Shown: piece after piece, positions 22,152-34,529 of the stretch
Layout: the number at the start of each line of letters is the position of its first letter
Position numbering within the stretch: position 1 is the first letter of the stretch
Source: Plotosus lineatus
Taxonomy: Eukaryota; Chordata; Actinopteri; Siluriformes; Plotosidae
Assembly: GCA_024760905.1 (NCBI GenBank)
Contig: CM045732.1
Span: forward strand, 50,763,996-50,827,995
Direction of reading: 5' to 3'
Length of the DNA stretch: 64,000 bases
Notes under the pieces: generated by a model
The model's input: the letters and a program-made list of their open reading frames with translations, nothing else
Databases searched by the model: none
Told to the model about the DNA's origin: nothing
Made by a program: the position numbers and the translations under genes

Positions 22152-22490
22152 CCCCCCCCCTTTTTTTTTTCTTCAAGGGTCGCCACAGCGAATCATCTGA
22201 TTTGCACGTTTGATTTGGCATAGGTTTTTATGTCGGATGCCCTTCCTGACACAACCGTTGCACAAGGGCCAGAAATACGCTGACGGCTTTGCAGCTACTC
22301 TTTACAAAAGTCAGCAGTAGTTCTTTTACATGAACCTCTCACCATAGACAGTGAAAGACATGGCAGGCCTTTGATAACCCAATTAGCTGCACTGGGGGGG
22401 GTGACAACCTTGTAGAGAGTGGGACTCGAACCCCCAACCCTAGGATCAGCGATCCAGTGCCCTATACCACTAGGCCACCACTGCCCTATG
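22152..22490 (-). mobile_element. tRNA-derived SINE, head A with LINE-type tail
   Basis: Complete minus-strand copy flanked by the exact 14-bp duplication TAGGGAAACCCGGT (22138-22151 and 22491-22504). The tail appears as AAGGGTCGCCACAGCGAATC and the head as GGCCACCACTGCC. Confidence 0.92.
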
Positions 22491-22504
22491 TAGGGAAACC
22501 CGGT

Positions 22505-23140
22505 AAAGTTGGAAAATCACTGAATGGGCTCTGCACTGGTTCATGTGGGCAGCCTTAACGCTCAGGATCTGCATCAAAAATGGGTCATTTCTGTTTATCG
22601 TGGCAAACAAAACAATATCATTTAACTATTGCACGCACTGTTTATGTTTGAAATCGAAATTGTGTAACCCTACCATCATGAAGCACAAACTTCAGAACGA
22701 TAAACCAAGCTGCTTCTACTTCTACCTCAGAAGAACCCGCTGTTATTTGGTTGGTGAACTACTCTTCTACATTGTAGGTCATGTATTAGACTCCATATCC
22801 ATCCATACAGTGTAACCAGAGATGGATTCGTTTCCTAAGACTGGTGTGAGAAGTATGACTTTCTCCAGGGTTAGTTTTTAGTGTTTATTTCAGTGATATT
22901 GTTTTGGATCAATGGCACTGTGATAATCAGCTTGTGACTTTAGTCCTCAGCTTTTGAAAACGATTAATTCCAGTATCTCAAGAATATTGGAGATAATCAG
23001 CTGAAATTTGTAGCAGACGTTGCTTGGACCACATGCTTCTCAACAATGTACAAGACTTAAGACTGCATTTTTTTCCTCGGAAGCCACATTTTTTCTAAAA
23101 ACATTCTCATTGTGATATTGCTCCATATAGGGTGGGATGG
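22505..23140. other. Intergenic, nothing recognised
   Basis: Non-coding by appearance. The 90-codon ORF at 22543-22815 lacks any motif I know and has no splice or codon-use support. Confidence 0.5.
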
Positions 23141-23142
23141 TG

Positions 23143-23790
23143 GGCAGCACTGTGGCAATGTGGTAAGTATCTGGCTCACAGCAAGACAGCTCTGGGTTCA
23201 AGTCCCCGGTTCAGAGGTTTCTATTTGGGGTCCACATGTTTCTTCCTGGGGCAGTGGTGGCCTGGTGGTAAAGGTGCTGGATCACTGATCCTAAGGTTGA
23301 GGGGTCGAGCCCCACTCTCCATGGGTTGTCAGAGTCCCCCCAGTGCAGCTAACTGGGTTATCAAAGGCCAGCCATCTCTCTCTGTCTATGCTGTGAGGTT
23401 CATGTAAAAGAACCATTGCTGACTTCCGACGAGAGTAGCTGCAAAGCCGTCAGCGTGTTTCTGCCCTGTGATTGCCTGGCGACCTGTCCAGGGTGTACTC
23501 TGCCCTTGCCCAGAGTCGGCTGGGATGGGCACCAGCCTCCCCGTGACCCAAATTAGGATTAATGAATGTTCTTCCTGTGCTTGCGTGGATTGTCTCAGGG
23601 TACTTTGGTTTCCTCCCGCAGCCCAAATACATACACATAAGTTGTTAAGTGTGAATGGTTGGGCGTCTATTGCCTTGCGATGGTCTGGTGAGCTGTTCAG
23701 GGCATACCCTGCCTCCGCCCAGTGTCAGCTGAGATAGGCGTCACCCTACCCCACGACCATAGTAGGATTAAGTGGTTTACCAAATGAGTG
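23143..23790 (+). repeat. Family-B SINE interrupted by a family-A SINE
   Basis: The left piece 23143-23248 holds the tRNA-like head; the right piece 23578-23790 holds the body and tail. The SINE at 23249-23568 separates them. Confidence 0.75.
23249..23568 (+). mobile_element. tRNA-derived SINE, head A with B-type tail
   Basis: It starts GGCAGTGGTGGCCTGGTGG and switches to the B tail at about 23465. It is flanked by TTCTTCCTG at 23240-23248 and 23569-23577, showing insertion into the older family-B copy. Confidence 0.85.
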
Positions 23791-23804
23791 AGTGAGAATG
23801 GTGA

Positions 23805-24120
23805 GTGTGGCACAGTGTTTTACGCACCCATCACATAGCAAGACTGTCCTGGGTTCGAGGATTGTGAAGGGTCCTTTGGTGTAAAGTTTTGACATTCTCC
23901 CTGTGCTTGCATGGGTTTTCTCCCTGTGTTCCGCTTACCTCCCACAGTCACAAGTCATGCAAAGGCTAGTTGTTAGCTCCAAATTGCCCCAGGTGTGAAT
24001 GTGAATGCTTGTGTTTGTTGGACCTGCAATAGTTTGACATTCTGTTTAGACTGTCTTGCTTTCGGTCAGTGTTGGCTGAGATAGGCATCAGTCTTCACAT
24101 AAGCGTAGGATTAAGTGAGA
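23805..24120 (+). mobile_element. Family-B SINE (diverged)
   Basis: Contains GTGTGGCACAGTGTTTTACG, TGGGTTCGAGGATTG, the CTCCCACAGTCAC segment, and tail TAGGATTAAGTGAGAAGTGA. Confidence 0.75.
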
Positions 24121-25355
24121 AGTGAGGTAATAGGTTGGAATGAGTAATATTGCTCAATACACATGTTTTGTGATGAACAGTCTCATTTAAAACCCAAAGT
24201 GTGTTCACACATAGAGGTTCAAAAGTGTGAAACAAAAACAACCCACCAAAAAAAAAAACCCAATGAGGGGTCGATTCAGAGGCGAGACATTCACCAGGGA
24301 CATGTAAACGACTTCAATGATGATAACAGACATGAAGAAGCGTGACAAGATAATCTTAAGTGATGTGACCCATTTGCAAAAGTTGGCACTGCTGTTTTTC
24401 TTGTTGGTACTATTTTCACTATTAATTCTATTATTATTCATTTATAATGTCAACACCTCTTATTCTTACTGAGCTGTCCAGGGTGTGGCTTTTGCCCTTG
24501 CAAAGTTGGCTGAGATGGGTGCCAGCCTTCCCCCAACCCTAATTAAGTGGCTGAAAAATCTAATGAATTAATGAATTATTTGACTGTTTATTCTATTATT
24601 CTCTAAATAGAAGAAGAAGAACAAATATGATATATTATTTGTATTTAATAGTAATTAATAATAACATTTTTTATTGGTGACGTTCTCAATGTTTTTCTGA
24701 GTTCTATACAGTCCTGTATTCTGTAGGGTCAATAACACATAGCCAGGATGTCCACTATTTTTATTTAATTTTTTTTTTTTACAGTGATGGAAATTAAAAT
24801 CCAAAGTTAGCAAGATTGGGTTTATTAATGAAATCTTGTAGTTATTGATCTATTTTAGCCGTCACTTCAATTAAATTGGTTCAATCCAAGCTTTAACAAG
24901 CAAAAAAACATGTTGACCTTTAAATTCAGCTAATGTGTTCTGACAACAATTTCGGTAATGAGAGGTTTATCACTGTATTGTTGTAGGTCTTGTGCAAATA
25001 GAGGAAGTGGTTCTTTATCTTTGAAAAGCTGGAGAACCCCTGCTCTGAGGTCTGGTGTTAGGTAGAATTGCTAAGCTGCAAGAGCCATGGAGGTGTGTTT
25101 GGATAAACAGCAGTCAGAGATCAAATGGTTCATTCATGTGCAATCATTTGCTGGAGCAGCAAAAGGACAGCAGTTGCGATTGAGCATCAACAATACAGAC
25201 CTGTGAAGTCTTCGGTGGAACTACTGATTCATGGTTCTGAAACTTTAAGATGATTTTATGCAAAAAAATTTCAAAAAGAGAGACTAAATAACTGGAAAAA
25301 ATAGCGTACTGTATATACTGTAAAATATACATCACCCAGAACATCTTTTTTTAAA
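24121..25355. other. Intergenic, nothing firmly recognised
   Basis: AT-rich; a family-B tail fragment is at about 24473-24560. No coding signal was seen. Confidence 0.55.
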
Positions 25356-25640
25356 TACTGTATTAATCCCATCAGGGAAATTTAGCTTCTGCATGTAATC
25401 CACCCAAAGTGTGCATGTGCATATATACACGTAAACAGTGATTACACACAATCGGAGCAGTAGGCTGCCACACATTACAGTGCCTGGAGAGCAGTTGGGG
25501 GTTAGGTACCTTGCTCAATGGCACTTCAGCCATGAAGGTGATGGAAGGGAAGATGCAGCTCATTCCCTCCGTCACCACACAGAAATCAAACCAGCAAACT
25601 TTTGGTCTCAAACTCATTTCGTTGACCCAACGTGAGCAGT
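25356..25640. repeat. Family-C interspersed repeat
   Basis: Second copy of the repeat at 11953-12260: CATCAGGGAAATTTAGCTTC, GAGCAGTTGGGGGTTAGGTA and GGCACTTCAGCCATGAAGGT are shared. Confidence 0.65.
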
Positions 25641-25887
25641 TTCGATGCAGCAGACTGTCCTAAGGCTTAAATTAGTGTGGATGAAGTTACACAATTTCTA
25701 CAACTTAATCTAGGTTAATATATTTTATATGGACGCTCCAAAAAATAAGAAAAGAAAATAGTAGGAACTGATGCATTGTAAGCAGACCTATTTCAGAAGA
25801 GTTGCAGCTGCCTTTACGTGATTAATTTACTTTTTACTGTATATAGTAATGACAATCACATGTTTAACAAAAACCCTGCATACTGAG

Positions 25888-26100
25888 CAGCATATGCTAA
25901 CACTGTGGCACAGCAGGACTTGTTGACACCTCACAGCTCCAGGATCACTGGTGTGATTCTGAGCTTGTGTCACTGTTATCATTGGTGTAGAGTTTTTCAT
26001 ACACCAACACAGCACATCTGCATGGGTTTTCTCCCCAGCTCTCCAGTTTCCTGTCACCTTCCAGAAACACCTAGGCAGCCTTATGTTCCCTGAGGTTTGA
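25888..26100 (+). repeat. Decayed family-B SINE fragment
   Basis: Weak likeness to the B head (CACTGTGGCACAGCAGGACT) and body (TGGGTTTTCTCCCCAGCTCT). Heavily diverged. Confidence 0.4.
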
Positions 26101-26579
26101 ATGAGTATGCTATAGGAATGTGTGAACAGGTCATGGTCAACAGGCTATTCCCACCTCATGCCTGGTGTCCCCTAGATATGATCTGGAGCCACTTGAACCT
26201 TGATTACGACATGGTGTGGACCACAGCTGTATCAGTTTGTTCATCAGAACACAAGGCACCAGTGATACATAATGTGCCTTTTCTAATTAAAATACAGATA
26301 CAAAAACATTAACTATATCCCTGTAACATGGCAGTAAGAATTTACAGTGAAGCTCAAATTTTTTTTTTTTTTTTTACATGTACTACTTTGCCAATCAAAA
26401 AAAATTTGACCTTGACCTTTGACCTTCTGGTTGAAAACTCACCTTGTACTGTTTCAAGGAAACAGTTTGACACTATAGCCCGGCCAGGATAAACCAAAAG
26501 ACTCTCACTCACATCCACACCTATGCAAAATTCTAAACAACCAATTATTCTAAAGTCTTGTGCATGTCTAAAGCACATA

Positions 26580-26735
26580 TCCTTGGATTATGGAAGTAAA
26601 CTGGAAAACCTGAATGAAACCCACCCAGACACACACAGAGAATATGTAAACACACAGAACCAACTGAGATTGGAACCTGAACCCAATAGCTGCATGCTGT
26701 GAGGTGGATGTGGTATCCACTACACCCTGGCTGGA
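26580..26735 (-). repeat. Decayed family-B SINE fragment (minus)
   Basis: Reverse-complement B body and head. GGAAACC-type and GAACCTGAACCC text are recognisable, as is CACTACACC near the head end. Confidence 0.5.
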
Positions 26736-26837
26736 ATATGTGAAGCAAATCTTTTCTGATCATGGTATACTGTACTGATAACACTCATGGTTAGCAAAGT
26801 TCACGTCAGTGAATTAATCCGACTGTGATGCTATGTA

Positions 26838-27065
26838 TGGTGGTCCTGAGGTGCGATTCCTGGAGTTGGGTGCTTCTGTGTGGAGTTTGCATGATGTTTG
26901 CATGGGTTTCCTAGGCGTGGATGTGAATGGTTGAGTAAGTTAGCCCAGCGATGGTCTGACGGGTTGCTCAGAGTGTACCCCGCCTGAGCCCAAAGTAGGC
27001 TTGGATAGGCACCAGCCACCCTGTGTGACCTTAATAGAAGTAAGAGGTTCAGCAAATGAGTGAGT
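26838..27065 (+). mobile_element. Family-B SINE with internal deletion
   Basis: The body TCTGTGTGGAGTTTGCATGA is followed directly by TGCATGGGTTTCCTAGG, then the tail GTGACCTTAATAGAAGTAAG and (GAGT)n-like end. Confidence 0.7.
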
Positions 27066-27099
27066 GAGTAAGTGAATACTATGTTACATGGTATTTACT

Positions 27100-27716
27100 A
27101 CTTCGCAAATTACAGAAAGCTTCTCGGCTGCGCGCAAAGACTCCTATGGTGTAAATATCCCTTTAAAATTTTCTAAATTGTACTCTTTGTTTACATAATT
27201 GAAGGTGCCGCCTCAGACCGTGGCGCTCTTGGACTGTGCCACTGGAGGGAGAACGTCTGATTCAGCTAGAGATTGATCTATTAAAAAGAATCATTATTAC
27301 ATCGCACATATAATTCTGAATGAAAAACAGTACTCATCAATCGCAATATTATCTGTGGAGAGAATACGAGGTCATGGTATACCATGTTGTTTATCTTTTA
27401 TCCCGCCGTCCAACCCCTGTTTAAAGTAGGGGAGAGTGAATGGTACGGTCCGCCCCCTACTGTGTAGCCTAATGTTTTTCCACTTGGCAGAAAGCGGGCG
27501 GAACACGAAGTTAGTCTTTTATTTGATAAATAGAAAATATCCTGTGAAACATTTTAAGTCTTCGACGTGTTTCTGATGTAAGGGCGTTCGGGGTTTATTT
27601 TATACAAACGAGGAACTTGAGTGGGAAGCAGAAAAGAGGTGGAAAAATGGCCGTTAGCCGCGTGCTTTGAAGTATTTTTGCTGTGATCTTTTTTACCTCA
27701 GGATCGGAGCGAATAA
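27100..27716 (+). promoter_or_regulatory. peli2 promoter-proximal / 5'UTR region
   Basis: Immediately upstream of exon 1. It is locally richer in G+C and CpG than the flanks and contains GC-box-like CCGCCCCC near 27450. No obvious TATA box fits. The transcription start is not determinable here; the CpG-containing stretch continues past exon 1 to about 28330. Confidence 0.4.
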
Positions 27717-27835
27717 ATGCAGGACGAGGAACAGCCGCTTATTGACGTGAACAGCCTGATGTTTTCTCCGGGTCAGGAGGAGACCTGTACACCCACCAAA
27801 GAGCCTGTGAAGTATGGGGAACTGGTTGTTCTCGG
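27717..27835 (+). CDS. peli2: peli2 exon 1 (two possible in-frame starts)
   Basis: The family start is the ATG at 27759 (MFSPGQEE). An upstream ATG at 27717 is in frame with no stop between and would add [14 protein letters not shown]. Neither ATG has a purine at -3 (T and C respectively), so context does not decide. The exon ends CTC GG before GTgagt; the codon is completed in exon 2. Confidence 0.9.
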
Positions 27836-29427
27836 GTGAGTTTGGTACTAATAAACCCTTTTCCCCTTTTAAATTCAGTCCAGGAGGAAGTTTGAAGTTA
27901 TTTATCTGTTTGATCTCACACTGTCGTGGTTCAGGGTCCACACACCTTTCCATCTAATCTTAACAACTCGAAGACTTCCCACAATACTACCCGCCCGCTG
28001 CCTGAGTTGTTTACTTTTTTGGGCAAATTTGCATCGTTCCACCCGTATTCCCGGATTTAAAGAGAATTTTTGGAAGCGCAAACGACATAAAAGCGCCTGG
28101 AATTCACGCACTCACGTTATTCCCGGAGCGAAACACGTGCTTTTCTGCTGAGACTTCCGTAGGATTTATTTTGCATTGAGCCCTTTTTCCGTCTGCCATG
28201 ATGAAAAGGCGATTATTTTGATCTCGCAGAACATTTGAGCGCTTGCAACCACCCAAGTCTCCCTCTGATGCCTGGGCTGAAATCTCGGTGCTTTTGCAGC
28301 TGTTGTTCATTTACTGTATTGCGTTAGTTGGCCACAGTGGAGACTCCGTCACTCAGATAATCCCACAGAGAGAGACATTCAGAGCTTTGGAGGAACTCGG
28401 AAGTCGTTTTAATCCACCAGACCTCTCTTTCCCATTTCCTGCTCTGTGATTGGCCTACTCCTCCTCTTCCTTATAATACTAATAATAACAAAGATGATGA
28501 TGACAGGGCAGTGGTGGCCAGGTGGTAAAGGTGCTGGATCACTGGTCCTAAGGTTGGGGGTTCAAGCCCTACTCTCAACGAGTTGTCACTGCCCCCCCCC
28601 CAGTGCAGCTAACTGGGTTATCAAAGGCTGGCCATGTCTCTCACTGTCTATGAGGTGTAAAAGAACCATTGCTGACTTCCAACAAGAATAGCTGCAAAGC
28701 CATCAGCGTGTTTTCGCCCTACAATGGCCTAGCGAGCTTTCCAGGGTGTACTCTGCCCTCACCAGGAATCAGCTGGGATGGGTGCTGGCCTCCCTGTGAC
28801 CCTAATTAGGATTAAGCATTCAGACATGTGTTAACACCAAATCATCACCATCATCATCATTAAGATTTTACAGGGTGACCCAAAAAGCCCCATCCTATAT
28901 TTCAAGGGTTAAAAAAAGAGGGTTACAATTTCATTACATCATGAAACTTAATGAAACAGGGGTGGTGGTGCTCAGTCCTGTTGATAGCCCAACTCCAGCT
29001 TGAACACCCTTTGATCTTGAAGTGTATGGCTTCAGTAAAATGGAGCTACATCTCAGAGATAATTAGAAGTGCAGAGGGAAATGTTTCCTGATGGATAATC
29101 TCATTTTGTGGTGATGCTGGGTGGCTGGCCTGTTCCCCTGGACTTGCCACATGTAATTTTTTTCTACCATCTGCCCAAAACTTTTGAAGCCCTAAAGGTT
29201 ACAGTTTAGCAGGAGATATGCTGTTCTGCTCCACATGACCCATCGAGCCATGACAACCTTAACAAATCATGTACAAGTGTGAATAGATAATGACTGAAAC
29301 CATTGGAAGGAGGATGATCTTTTAAACATTATTGTACTGGATCAGTTTCGGTTGTAACAATAATATTATGTCTTTTAACACTTTTCATTTGCCTTTGAAA
29401 TGTGGAAGGTTTTATTTGGATACCCTG

Positions 29428-29460
<33 letters not shown>

Positions 29461-32400
29461 AATCTGATTTAATTTTTGTCATCTAGTTTTAGGCTTAATC
29501 TCAGTACCAGGCTTGTTCTTATCCTGCTCAGTTGTTTTATTTTTTTCAAGCTAGATCTGCCTGGCACTGGACGCTGGCACACTTTGGGGAGAGGGACGGA
29601 GTCTGAAAGAGTGTATTATTGATCTGGGCACAGGAACTGTGTCTCCTCAGTCCTGCTGTCTCTGTTCATTGTCCCCACTGGCCTGACTGGTCTTATTGAT
29701 AGGGTTTTGTGTGACCCTGCTAGTCTTTTCAAAGCAACACCTCTGTCAGGACATTTTTATTTATCATTGACGGGTCTCTGTGGATGGAACTGAAGAAAAA
29801 CGATCTCTGGACTGTTGACTTGCCTGAGAAGTGCTGCTTGTGTTCTGCCACTACAATTTTCTGCAATTTAAAGATTCCACTTGTGATAGAAACATACTTT
29901 GTTCATTTATTCGAATGAAGGAAGATATTCTCCTCACCCAGTTTGAAGCAAGCATGTTTATTTCAGTTTTGAAGAATGTTAATTTCATAACACAAGACAG
30001 TTGTTAAGTTGTATAGTGTTGCGACTGCTTTATGTCTGCAGTAATCATTACTTTTTCTTAATGATTCCGAAACCACCCCCTGCAGTGAGGTTTGTGGCTT
30101 TGTTGATTTGTGAGGACAAGTGAGACTGGCTCCGTGGGAACGACCCCTGACCGTAGGACAGATGCAGCCGATCACTTCAGCAGAGGATTCTGGCTGAGGT
30201 CAAAAGGGAAAGTGTTACAATCCATTATATAGTACCGAGTGCCTCCCTGAGAAAACATACCCATGGAGATTTTCACCATGTTTATTTCTCTGGTGGATCT
30301 GTTCATTTTTGCAAAGAGCTTTAGCTGGAGAAGTGAAGATCAGATTGAGTATCGATTCCCCACTTCTGTGTATGGAGTGATCGTTCCAACCTGGCTCATG
30401 AGAGCGCTTGTGAATGGTCGGGGAAGCGATGTACCAATCAGTAGCCAGACAACCTGGAAACGAAAACTGACTTATTAACTTTTTCGAAATAGAAATTTTT
30501 TATTTTTAGTTTTATGTATACTGAACTTTTAAATACCGTACACTTCTCAGTGGCACAGCATCCTGAAGCTTGGACCATAGCATGAGATCTGGTGATACCA
30601 AATTATTATTATTTTTATTATAATGTTCTTTCAAGCATCTATAGTTGACACCATATACAAACAAAAATCTTTTTACAAAATAGAAAAAAGAAAATGTAAT
30701 TTTCGCATTAAAAGAAATTACTCATTTTAAGAGATTATTCAAAATTTCTGGTTGGTGTAACGCCATCAAATAATTATTGATATTGCATCATATTGCTAAC
30801 TTTTTTTTTTTTTTTATATATATATAAATGATTATTGCACAATTGGCACATGCTGATCTTCCTCCTCATAGATCTCGTATAAAATAAATCAGCTACACCC
30901 AGCAGCAGATTGTGGAAGCACTGTGGCCCTCAGCTGTAGACTTTTACTTTATTTTCTCAATATTGTTTCTGTTGTAAACATAGAGATGATGAATTAAAAC
31001 AGCACAAATATTGAGAAAATTCAATGAAGTTTACATCTCAGTGATGCAGTGATTCAGACATCGTGTAGTTGCTGGTAGGTGTAGGTCCCTATTTTATGAT
31101 ATCTCTGTTTTTTCCTCCTTGTTTCAAAATGGCTGCCCAATTTCCAAAACATCACAAAAAGCCTATAAAATCATGTCTGATGTCAAAAAAGGTCTAATTT
31201 GAGAACATAGCTTCTTAGCATTAAATACTTTAATACGATATTTTGTTGTTTTTTTATGCTTAAGATGAATTGAAAACAGTGCTAACAGTATAGTATGCTC
31301 ACCTCATAATATAGTTGGCTAGCAATATCGCAACATGACAGTTGTATTGTGACGAAAAGGATGCGTTCATTAACTCTTTATATTTACTAACTGCAGACGC
31401 ATACAGCTTTTAGAAATTTATATTATCGTAACAGACATGTACATACAATTGATGTTAGCCTGTGGCTATAATCATGAGCTTGATTGTGATGTTATTATAA
31501 TCAAAATCAGAAATACGTGAGGCTGCTGGGTCGATCTACGGCCAGGGCCAGGCACTCTGAAAATTGCCCAAATTTGGTCTCTTGGTCGTTTCTTGGTGCA
31601 ACTTGAGATTTGTCTGTATATATTTCACAACAGTATTCATTGGGTGGATTATTGACCTGAACACATTACTGAAGAAATGTTGACAACTTTATACACGGTG
31701 AGGTTCAGAAGATAACATGCCTAATTTTTATGAAGAGATTTCAGTCTGTAAGTGTGGAGAACTTTTTGTTCAACTGGATTTGAGTCTGAACTGACCTGTA
31801 GTAAGCATTTTGGTGCCAGTAGGTAATGCTGACCCCTTCTGCTGGCCACCTCACATTTATTTTAGACCTCTGAGACGCGCTGCTCTTTCCTTCACTGCTC
31901 ATCCTGGTTCTGATGCTGTCACAACCGAATACTAATCCTCTTGTGGCTGTTTGTGTGTCACTCCAAGCTCATGAGGTTATCAGGGAATATTACAGTGCAA
32001 ACTGTATGTTGACAATTTATTTGTGATTTAACAATGATTCCTTTTGCTTCCTGAAACACTCTTTGAAAACTTGTTGTTCTGGAATATGCCGGTGGCATAA
32101 AAGGGAAGATAAAAATCCATTGATGGGATCACATGACCTTTCACTACATTGTTGAGTTTAGACCTGGTGTTATTTTACAACTCAGGATTTCTGAATTATC
32201 CAGGTGACTAGACTAGGAGTAATGCTGGGTGTAACTTTTTGATTGACCACCAAATGAAAGGTCATTAGGGTTTGCTGCGAGACAAACGTATGCTGTCTCA
32301 ACCCTGTTCAGAGCGGGTTATGTTGCTGGTTAACTTGATGTTAATCTATATAAGCGACATCCATTGACCTTCAATATTGTAAGGACATTTGGAGGACACT

Positions 32401-34492
32401 CTGGACATAGACATGCAAATATTGAGAAACTCAGTAAGCAAGGTGGGGGGAATTAAAGACTGTTTTTGTACCCTGATGATGTTCTTGGTGAAAGATATAG
32501 ATTCTCGGAATTTGATATCTTTTGTCTTACTGACTTTTCAGCCAATCATTTATAATGAAACTCAGCAGAGTTTCTTATGGGGAATGGAAATTGTGTCTAG
32601 GATTAAGGTTTTTGCCGTTGGGAACATTTAAATTCTATTGGTCGCTTAATCACTGTCGTAGAACCATTTAGCACAAGTCCAGGCATTTAGGGATTACAAA
32701 CAATTCCTTCAGTTAGAATCCCAGAATTGACCCTCAATAGGATTCTTTCCTTTAAAGCAGGGGTCGAGAACCTATGGCTCGCAAGCCAGATGTGGCTCTT
32801 TTGATGATCTCTCCGGTAAATCAGGTGGCCTTTATTAACAGCATAACATAATTTTGCTGTCCTTTAAATAAATATACAGAAAAAAGCCATTAGATAAATG
32901 AATCTCACACATTTTAATCTATAAATCTGTTTTCAACGCCACTTATCGCTGTGGCGCGCAGCGGAGAGAAAATCCTTTCTGTACGCCAGTGTTGAGATTC
33001 TCTCTGGGAGTAACGAGGATGGATAGGATCAGAAATTAGTATATCAGAGGGACAGCCCATGTAAGATGTTTTGAAGACAAAGTCAGAGAGGCTAGATTGA
33101 GATGGTTTGTACATGTACAGAGGAGGGATAGTGAGTATATTGGCAGTAGGATGCTGAGGTTGGAACTACCAGGCAGAAGGCCTAGAGGAAGACCAAAGAA
33201 GAGATTTATGGATGTGGTAAAAGAAGACATGAAAGTCGTTGGAGTCAAAAAAGAAGATGCAGAGGACAGGGTGAGATGGAGACGGATGATTTGCTGTGGC
33301 GACCCCTAAAGGGAGCAACCGAAAGGAAAAGAAGAAGAAGAAGAAGAGTGTGTCGGTGGGTCCGACACCTTGAAACTCTAATTTTATTGGATTATATGTA
33401 ACAGCTTGCGTGAGTTGTTTTTGGGTTAAGAGGTAAATTTCCCTCATTTTTGATCCTCTCATTTGCACGAAGCCAAGCAGAGCTGCCAAGCAAAACACAA
33501 ATCGACAGACATGGATAAACTTTATCCTGCAGACCAGCTGATTGCCAAAACTTGGGACGCGTTTCCTGTCACATGCCAAACACTGCAGAGTGTGAGTCGT
33601 GCCGTATTCCATGTTTGGCTCCACATGCGCACACGAGCAGTCCTTCTCAGATGTGAAAAACATCAAGACCAACCTGCGGTCACGTTTAACAGATGGAAGC
33701 CTAAACGCCTGCATGAAGCTAAACCTCAGCACGTATCAACCAGACTATAAAGCCATCAGCAGCACCATACAGCACCAGAAGTCGCATTAATAGTATAAAG
33801 TACTTTTCTTATTAATAAATAACTTTGTTATAACAATGTTGTTTAAAATAAATTCAGAGTCTTATTATACTCTAAAATTGTTGGTCTTCTTTTTCCATTT
33901 AGTTGTATTCAGTATTAAAATACAGTGGTACCTCACCTTACGATAGTCCCAGCAAACGAAAAATCCAGGCAAACAAAAAACATTTTCCAAAATTATTTGT
34001 CTCTGTATACGAAACAAGTTCTCCTTATGAAATGCGCTATTCAAACATTCAAACAATGCACGAGTTGCTCTTCATTGACTATCTCCCAACATCCCACACT
34101 GTTGGCCTCCCATTAGCTAGGAGGGATGACGCAGCTCCCTCCTGTTGGCTATCTCCCAACATCCCACCCTGCTGGCCTCCCATTGGTTAGGAGGGATGAC
34201 GCAGCTCCCTTGAGCAACAGCTTGTTTCATGAGTTTTTCGAGTGTGCTCATTGCAACTTTATTTTTTGGCTCAGGCTTTAAACCTTGCATAAACATTTAT
34301 AAGATTATAACTCCGCTAAGAAGACATGGTCAACACGAAGTAATAACATTAAAAGATATGCTTTTCTCATTTTTAATTGGGGGCCTTGGAATGAATCACG
34401 TGCTTTACATGTAAAATGCGGTTCTACTTACGAAAAATCCAGGTTATGAAACCGCCTCTGGAACAGATTAATTTTGTAAGGTGAGGTACCAC

Positions 34493-34529
<37 letters not shown>

